Positions 6,783 through 11,293 of a DNA stretch of 11,293 nt are shown here, one piece after another. The first letter of the stretch is position 1. Each line of letters begins with the position of its first letter. The translations under genes were made by a program, and so were the position numbers. Under the pieces are notes generated by a model, which worked only from the letters and a program-made list of their open reading frames with translations, ran no database searches and was not told the DNA's origin. Source of the DNA: JBOFCO01 sp051646105 (GTDB lineage: Bacteria; Pseudomonadota; Alphaproteobacteria; Rhodobacterales; Rhodobacteraceae); the NCBI GenBank assembly GCA_051646105.1, contig JBOFCO010000159.1:1-11293 (forward strand), read 5' to 3'.

Positions 6783-7739
6783 ATGCGACTGAGCCCAAAA
6801 TCCGCCACTCTGCTGGCACTTGTCGTCCTGATCGCACTGTCGCCGATCTTTTTCCCTTCGGGTTTCTATTACAGGGTGGGCGCGCTGATCTTTGTCAACG
6901 CGTTGGCCGTTACCGGAATCGTAATCCTGACCGGTTGGGCCGGACAGATCAGTCTGGGCCACGCCGGGTTTGCCGGGATCGGTGCCTATGCCTGCGCGCT
7001 GGCCCCTGTGCACTGGGGCATTCCCCCCGCGCTGGCTGTCGTGTTGGGCGCTGTCGTCTCGGCCGCTCTGGCCTGGCTGGTCGGGCGCCCGATCCTGCGG
7101 CTGAAAGGCTACTATCTGGCCGTCGCCTCGCTGGGGATGGGCATCCTCATATCGATGGTGCTGAACAACGAACGCTGGCTGACACGCGGCCCTGACGGAA
7201 TCGACGTGCCAGAGCTTGGCCTGCGGGCGCTTGTCAAATCCGCGGGGTTGAACCTGTCGAATGGCCAGTTCTGGTACTTTTTCTGCGGTATCGTCCTGAT
7301 CATCGGGGCCTGGCTTGCGCTGAACCTGCGCGACAGTGCAACGGGCCGGGCGCTTCGGGCCTTGCACGGATCAGAGGTCGCCGCCCGCACCGTGGGCATG
7401 GACGTGACAAGGCTGAAGCTACAGGCCTTTGTGATTTCGGCCGTCTATGCGTCGGTCTCGGGTTCGCTGCTGGCCTTGCAGAACAAGTTCATCACCCCCG
7501 ATGTCGCGGGCTTCATGCACTCGGTCGAGATGGTGACGATGGCGGTTCTGGGCGGTGTCGGCTCGGTCGCGGGGGCGATCTTTGGCGCGGCGGTGCTGAC
7601 GCTGCTGCCGCAGGTCCTGACAGTCTTTGCCGAATATGAACAACTGGTTCTGGGGCTTGTGATGATGCTGGTTATGATCTTCCTGCGCGACGGCATCGTC
7701 CCTTCGATCCTGCGCAAGATTTTGGGGAGGGGTGAATGA
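6783..7739 (+). CDS. LIV-type ABC transporter permease (LivM-like)
   Basis: This 318-residue permease of the LivM family has many hydrophobic segments, for example near residues 8-26, 35-52, 82-100, 164-180, 213-232 and 287-301. Hallmarks are TGWAGQISLGHAGFAGIGAY (50-69), the coupling loop SATGRALRALHGSEVAARTVGM (185-206) and LGGVGSVAGAIFGAA (256-270). Two starts are possible: ATG at 6783, used here, and GTG at 6777, which would overlap the previous stop as GTGA and add two residues. Neither has a strong ribosome site, so translational coupling to the upstream gene is likely. The stop overlaps the start of the next gene as ATGA. Confidence 0.92.
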   Translation: MRLSPKSATLLALVVLIALSPIFFPSGFYYRVGALIFVNALAVTGIVILTGWAGQISLGHAGFAGIGAYACALAPVHWGIPPALAVVLGAVVSAALAWLVGRPILRLKGYYLAVASLGMGILISMVLNNERWLTRGPDGIDVPELGLRALVKSAGLNLSNGQFWYFFCGIVLIIGAWLALNLRDSATGRALRALHGSEVAARTVGMDVTRLKLQAFVISAVYASVSGSLLALQNKFITPDVAGFMHSVEMVTMAVLGGVGSVAGAIFGAAVLTLLPQVLTVFAEYEQLVLGLVMMLVMIFLRDGIVPSILRKILGRGE

Positions 7740-8506
7740 ACCTGCTGTCGATCCAAGGTCTGGGCATCAGCTTCGGCGGTCTGAAGGCCGTCAACGATGT
7801 ATCCTTCAGCGTGAAACCGGGTGAGATTGTTTCGGTCATCGGGCCGAACGGGGCGGGCAAGACCACGCTGTTCAACATGATTTCGGGCGTCTACCGACCC
7901 GGTTCTGGCAAGGTCATCCTGAACGGCGAGGATGTGACCGCCCTCTCGCCACATCTGCTGGCCCGGCGCGGCATGTGCCGGACCTTTCAGAATCTGCAGA
8001 TTTTCCAGTCGATGACGGTGCTGGAAAACACCATAGCCGGATATCACCTGCAGGAACGCGGCCCGGTTCTGGCTGATATCCTAAATCTTCCTGCCGCCCG
8101 CCGCCGGGCCAAAGCGGCCGAGGCCGGGGCGCGCGAGTTGCTCAAACGCGTCGGTCTGGACCGCGCCGCCGAGCGTGAGGCGGGCAGCCTTTCTTACGGG
8201 TCGCTCAAACGGCTGGAGATTGCCCGCGCGCTTGCCCTGAAGCCAAAGGTTCTCTTGCTGGATGAACCCGCCGCAGGCTGCAACGCGGTGGAAACCGATG
8301 AGATCGACCACCTGATCGCCGAGATTGCCGCCTCAGGCGTCGCGATCCTGCTGGTCGAGCACGACATGAAGATGGTGATGCGCATTTCCAACCACATCGT
8401 CGTTCTGGACCACGGCGAGAAGATCGCCGAGGGCGACCCGGCCGCGGTCAGCCGGAATCCTGCCGTCATCGCTGCCTATCTGGGGGCCGAAAATGCTGCT
8501 GGTTGA
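7736..8506 (+). CDS. LIV-type ABC transporter ATP-binding protein (LivG-like) with variant signature and D-loop
   Basis: This 256-residue ABC ATPase of the LivG type powers the importer from the cytoplasmic side. Walker A is GPNGAGKT (36-43), the Q-loop glutamine is Gln85 in RTFQN, Walker B is VLLLDE (172-177), and the switch histidine is His209 in LLVEHD. The ABC signature reads LSYGSLKRLEIARAL (152-166) where LivG usually has LAYGQQRRLEIAR. After Walker B, DEPAAGCNAVET (176-187) replaces the usual DEPAAGLNPxE. All catalytic residues are present, so it should be active. A GGGGAGGGG ribosome site lies just before the ATG, which overlaps the LivM-like stop by 4 bases. The deviations may mark a substrate-specific subfamily. 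Confidence 0.93.
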   Translation: MNLLSIQGLGISFGGLKAVNDVSFSVKPGEIVSVIGPNGAGKTTLFNMISGVYRPGSGKVILNGEDVTALSPHLLARRGMCRTFQNLQIFQSMTVLENTIAGYHLQERGPVLADILNLPAARRRAKAAEAGARELLKRVGLDRAAEREAGSLSYGSLKRLEIARALALKPKVLLLDEPAAGCNAVETDEIDHLIAEIAASGVAILLVEHDMKMVMRISNHIVVLDHGEKIAEGDPAAVSRNPAVIAAYLGAENAAG

Positions 8507-9194
8507 AGGTTTGCGCGCCCGTTACGGGCGGATCGAAGTGCTGCATGGCATCGACCTTGCGGTGAATTCGGGCGAAATCGTCACGGTGATCGGGGCGAAC
8601 GGGGCGGGAAAGACCACGCTTCTGCGCTGTCTCTCGGGGGTCCATCCGCTTGCCGGCGGGACCGTCACCTTCAGGGGTGAAGCGATGTCGGGTGTTCCGG
8701 CATGGCGCCGGGTGGGCCGGGGGCTGGCACAATCGCCGGAAGGCCGCCAGATCTTTACCAACCTGACCGTCGAAGAGAACCTTCGTCTGGGGGCCTATCT
8801 TTATGCCGACGACCGGGTCGCAAAGGACATGGACGATGCCTTTCAGATGTTCCCGATCCTGAAGGAAAAGCGCAACCTTGCAGCCGGGGGTCTGTCGGGT
8901 GGGCAGCAGCAGATGCTGGCGATGGCCCGTGCGCTTATGGCGCGGCCAACCTGTCTGCTTCTGGACGAGCCCTCGATGGGTCTTGCACCCATCATCGTGG
9001 CCCAGATCTTCGACGTGGTGAAGGGTCTGAAGGCCCTGAATGTGACGGTGCTTCTGGTGGAACAGAACGCCTATGGCGCGCTGAAAATCGCGGACCGTGG
9101 ATATGTGATGGAAACGGGACGGATCACCATTGACGGTCCGGCCACCGAACTGATCGCTGACCCACGTATCCGCGCCGCCTATTTGGGGATTTGA
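8493..9194 (+). CDS. LIV-type ABC transporter ATP-binding protein (LivF-like)
   Basis: This 233-residue ABC ATPase of the LivF type is the second half of the ATPase pair. Walker A is GANGAGKT (34-41), the Q-loop region is GLAQSPEGRQIF (77-88), the signature is a classic LSGGQQQM (134-141), and Walker B is CLLLDEP (154-160). The LAPIIV block (164-169) and VEQNA (189-193) with Gln191 in place of the switch histidine are both usual in LivF proteins. It overlaps the LivG-like gene by 14 bases, with GGGGG 6 bases before the ATG. The pairing of one variant LivG with one canonical LivF suggests a heterodimeric motor as in other LIV systems. Confidence 0.94.
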   Translation: MLLVEGLRARYGRIEVLHGIDLAVNSGEIVTVIGANGAGKTTLLRCLSGVHPLAGGTVTFRGEAMSGVPAWRRVGRGLAQSPEGRQIFTNLTVEENLRLGAYLYADDRVAKDMDDAFQMFPILKEKRNLAAGGLSGGQQQMLAMARALMARPTCLLLDEPSMGLAPIIVAQIFDVVKGLKALNVTVLLVEQNAYGALKIADRGYVMETGRITIDGPATELIADPRIRAAYLGI

Positions 9195-9195
9195 G

Positions 9196-11133
9196 ATGAC
9201 TGTCAGCATTGACCGCGCAGACGAGATCGCCATCGTCACCATTGATAATCCGCCGGTGAACGCGCTTGGCCAGACCCTGCGTCAGGATCTGTGGGAAGCC
9301 GTGGGCACCCTGGACGCCGACCCTGCCATCCGCGCGGTGGTGCTGGTCTGCGCAGGGCGCACCTTCATCGCCGGGGCCGATGTGACCGAATTCGGCAGAC
9401 CGCCTGTTCCCCCCCACCTTCCCGATCTGGTGGACCGGCTGGAAAGCGCCACAAAGCCGTGGGTTGCGGCGATCCATGGCGCGGCTCTTGGCGGCGGGTT
9501 CGAGGTTGCGATGGGCTGTCGCTTTCGCGTGGCACTGGAGGGGGCCTCTGTCGGCCTGCCGGAAGTGACTCTTGGCATCGTACCCGGCGCGTCGGGCACC
9601 GTGCGCACCCCTCGTCTGGCGGGTGTCGCGGCGGCGGTGGATCTGGTGACCACAGGCCGCCCGGTAAAGGCCGCCATGGCTTTGTCACTGGGTCTGGTCG
9701 ATGCGGTTGTCGCGGGTGATCTGCGGGCAGAGGCCGTGGCCTTTGCCCGGCAGGCCCTGGCCCAACCGCTGCCGCCGCCCGTCTCTGCCCGTCCTGTCAC
9801 CGCACCCGATGCGATGTGGTGGGAGGACCAGCGGAAAGCCATTGCCAAACGCGCAAAAGGCGAGGCGGCACCGCTGCGGGCGCTGGACTGCCTGCGCAAC
9901 GCCGCAGAAAGCCCCTTTGCGCAGGCGATGGCCTTTGAACGCGCGACCTTTCTTGAACTGCGTGCCTCTGATCAGGCTGCGGCGCTGCGCCATATCTTTT
10001 TTGCTGAGCGCGCTGCCCCCCGCCCCGTTCATCTGGCCGATGTGTCACCCCGCCAGATCCGCTCTGCCGCCGTGATCGGTGGTGGGACCATGGGCGCGGG
10101 CATCGCAGCCGCCCTGCGCGATGCGGACCTGCCTGTCATCCTGATCGAACGCGACAGCGAAGCCGCACAGCGCGGCCTGACCAATCTGCAGTTCATCTTT
10201 GATGGTGCCGTGAAGCGCGGCAAGCTGACCGAGGCGCAGGCGCAGGCCCGCATGGCGGGCGTCACGGCCGGCAGTGACTATGGCCTGCTGTCCGAAACCG
10301 ATCTTGTGATCGAAGCCGTCTTTGAGGATCTGGCCGTAAAGCGCGCCGTTTTCGCGCAGCTTGGGCTGGTTTGCCGCCCGGATGCCGTGCTGGCGACCAA
10401 CACCTCTTATCTTGATCCCCGTCTGATTGCAGAAGGCCTGCCCCAGCCGGACCGTTTCATCGGCCTGCACTTCTTCAGCCCTGCCCATGTGATGAAGCTG
10501 CTGGAAATCGTGCCGACCCAGGCAACCTCGGCGGAGACGCTTGCCACCGGATTTGCCTTGGCCCGAAGGCTTGGCAAAATTCCGGTCCAGGCGGGGATCT
10601 GTGACGGCTTTATCGGCAACCGCATCCTGAAACGATACCGTGCCGAGGCCGAAGCGCTGGTGCGTCAGGGCAATTCGATTGCGGCGATTGATGCTGCGAT
10701 GCGCGCTTATGGCTTTGCAATGGGTCCGTTTGAGGCACAGGATCTTGGGGGTCTGGATATCGCCTTTTTGCAGCGTGAAGCTGCGCGGGCGGCTGCGCAA
10801 GACGTGGCTGAAACGCTGGGCGACTGTCTGGTCCGTGCCGGCCGAAAGGGACAAAAAACCGGCGGCGGTTGGTATGATTACACACCGGGCGACCGGACGC
10901 CGATACCGTCGGAAACCACCGCAAAGTTGCTGGCAGCGCATATCAATGCGGGCCCCGCGCTGGCGCCAGATGAAATCGCCAAACGGTTGACCGGATCGAT
11001 GGCCGATGAGGGGCGGGCGATCCTGGCCGAAGGGATTGCGCTGAAAGCGTCGGATATCGATCTTGTCGAAGTGCATGGCTATGGATACCCGCGCTGGCGG
11101 GGCGGGCCGATGTTCGCCGTCAAGGCTGAATAG
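9196..11133 (+). CDS. Bifunctional enoyl-CoA hydratase/3-hydroxyacyl-CoA dehydrogenase, probable PaaF+PaaH substitute
   Basis: This 645-residue fusion has an N-terminal crotonase domain (about 1-190), a linker, then an NAD-binding dehydrogenase domain (about 288-465) and a helical C-terminal domain. Hydratase residues are Glu103 in GGGFEVAM and Glu123 in GLPEVTLG, at the same positions as in rat peroxisomal bifunctional enzyme; AGADVTEF (59-66) forms the oxyanion site. The dehydrogenase shows GGGTMGAG (295-302) and the catalytic set Ser404, His425, Glu437 and Asn475 with the exact spacing of human HAD. Inferred role: hydration of 2,3-dehydroadipyl-CoA and oxidation of 3-hydroxyadipyl-CoA, otherwise done by PaaF and PaaH, neither of which is here. 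It ends at HGYGYPRWRGGPMFAVKAE, about 50 residues earlier than family members I recall. It starts 1 base after the LivF-like stop. A general beta-oxidation enzyme is the alternative. Confidence 0.88.
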   Translation: MTVSIDRADEIAIVTIDNPPVNALGQTLRQDLWEAVGTLDADPAIRAVVLVCAGRTFIAGADVTEFGRPPVPPHLPDLVDRLESATKPWVAAIHGAALGGGFEVAMGCRFRVALEGASVGLPEVTLGIVPGASGTVRTPRLAGVAAAVDLVTTGRPVKAAMALSLGLVDAVVAGDLRAEAVAFARQALAQPLPPPVSARPVTAPDAMWWEDQRKAIAKRAKGEAAPLRALDCLRNAAESPFAQAMAFERATFLELRASDQAAALRHIFFAERAAPRPVHLADVSPRQIRSAAVIGGGTMGAGIAAALRDADLPVILIERDSEAAQRGLTNLQFIFDGAVKRGKLTEAQAQARMAGVTAGSDYGLLSETDLVIEAVFEDLAVKRAVFAQLGLVCRPDAVLATNTSYLDPRLIAEGLPQPDRFIGLHFFSPAHVMKLLEIVPTQATSAETLATGFALARRLGKIPVQAGICDGFIGNRILKRYRAEAEALVRQGNSIAAIDAAMRAYGFAMGPFEAQDLGGLDIAFLQREAARAAAQDVAETLGDCLVRAGRKGQKTGGGWYDYTPGDRTPIPSETTAKLLAAHINAGPALAPDEIAKRLTGSMADEGRAILAEGIALKASDIDLVEVHGYGYPRWRGGPMFAVKAE

Positions 11134-11237
11134 CTGACGCCGCAGAGTACGCGACCAATCCAGACGGTGCTTGCCTTGGCAGGCCGTCGTCATTCGGCAT
11201 CATTGCCAGTGCCACAGATGCTGTAATTTGGGTTTGG

Positions 11238-11261
11238 TCCGGGGCGATTTGCCGCCCCGGA
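11238..11261 (+). terminator. GC-rich hairpin after the rightward operon, possible terminator
   Basis: A perfect 9-bp stem TCCGGGGCG/CGCCCCGGA encloses a 6-base loop, 104 bp after the last stop codon. Only a short GTTT follows, so it is not a textbook intrinsic terminator. The stretch 11134-11293 holds no convincing gene on either strand. It ends with CCAAAATACTG, similar to AT-rich tracts I recall near gene ends in Rhodobacterales. The hairpin may end the operon or protect its mRNA. Confidence 0.4.
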
Positions 11262-11293
11262 AGCCCAGTTTCCATCCAAAATACTGAAAATCC

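Noticed and set aside
10045..11193. Long minus-strand open frame of 382 codons opposite the bifunctional enzyme
   Set aside because: It is the antisense of a well-supported coding gene in GC-rich DNA, is rich in Arg, Gln and His, shows no domain motif and has no operon context.
11134..11293. Possible continuation of the bifunctional enzyme or a new small gene
   Set aside because: All short frames here lack ribosome sites and recognisable motifs; only a hairpin and AT-rich tract are supportable.

Overview
The window is GC-rich, tightly packed DNA from an alphaproteobacterium. The protein style (PaaK, PaaG and PaaN sequences, the TetR type, the LIV-type ABC proteins) and the intergenic style fit Rhodobacterales (Paracoccus/Roseobacter-like), but genus cannot be fixed from sequence alone. 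It carries a phenylacetate (phenylacetyl-CoA) catabolic cluster built as two divergent transcription units around a short control region at about 2916-3033. No tRNA, rRNA, CRISPR array, transposase or phage gene was seen.

Leftward unit (minus strand, right to left): paaG (1,2-epoxyphenylacetyl-CoA isomerase), paaI (hotdog thioesterase), paaK (phenylacetate-CoA ligase), then the 5' part of a TetR-family regulator, probably paaR, cut by the window edge. paaG and paaI overlap by an ATGA, and paaI and paaK are about 30 bp apart. The 84-bp paaK-paaR gap holds a GC-rich hairpin, a possible paaR promoter and an inverted repeat.

Rightward unit (plus strand): paaN (the ring-opening aldehyde dehydrogenase without the MaoC hydratase domain found in PaaZ), a complete LIV-type ABC importer (periplasmic binding protein, two permeases, two ATPases), and a fused enoyl-CoA hydratase/3-hydroxyacyl-CoA dehydrogenase of 645 residues. 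The last five genes overlap or nearly touch. The only larger gap, 70 bp between the binding protein and the first permease, holds a strong compound hairpin followed by TTTT.

Inferred logic: the importer brings in phenylacetate or a related acid, and PaaK activates it. The epoxidase PaaABCDE (not in this window) and PaaG make oxepin-CoA. A ring-opening hydratase (not seen here) plus PaaN gives the 3-oxo-dehydrosuberyl-CoA intermediate. The fused enzyme probably does the PaaF and PaaH steps on the dehydroadipyl-CoA intermediates, and PaaI rescues dead-end CoA esters. A thiolase (PaaJ) is also absent from the window. Two matching inverted repeats with a GACC-N4-GGTC core, one before paaR and one between paaG and paaN, are the best candidates for the PaaR operators.

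The pathway itself is known. The less ordinary points are the ABC importer inside the paa operon, the fused PaaF/PaaH substitute with a short C terminus, the split PaaN lacking a visible partner hydratase, and the operator pair.
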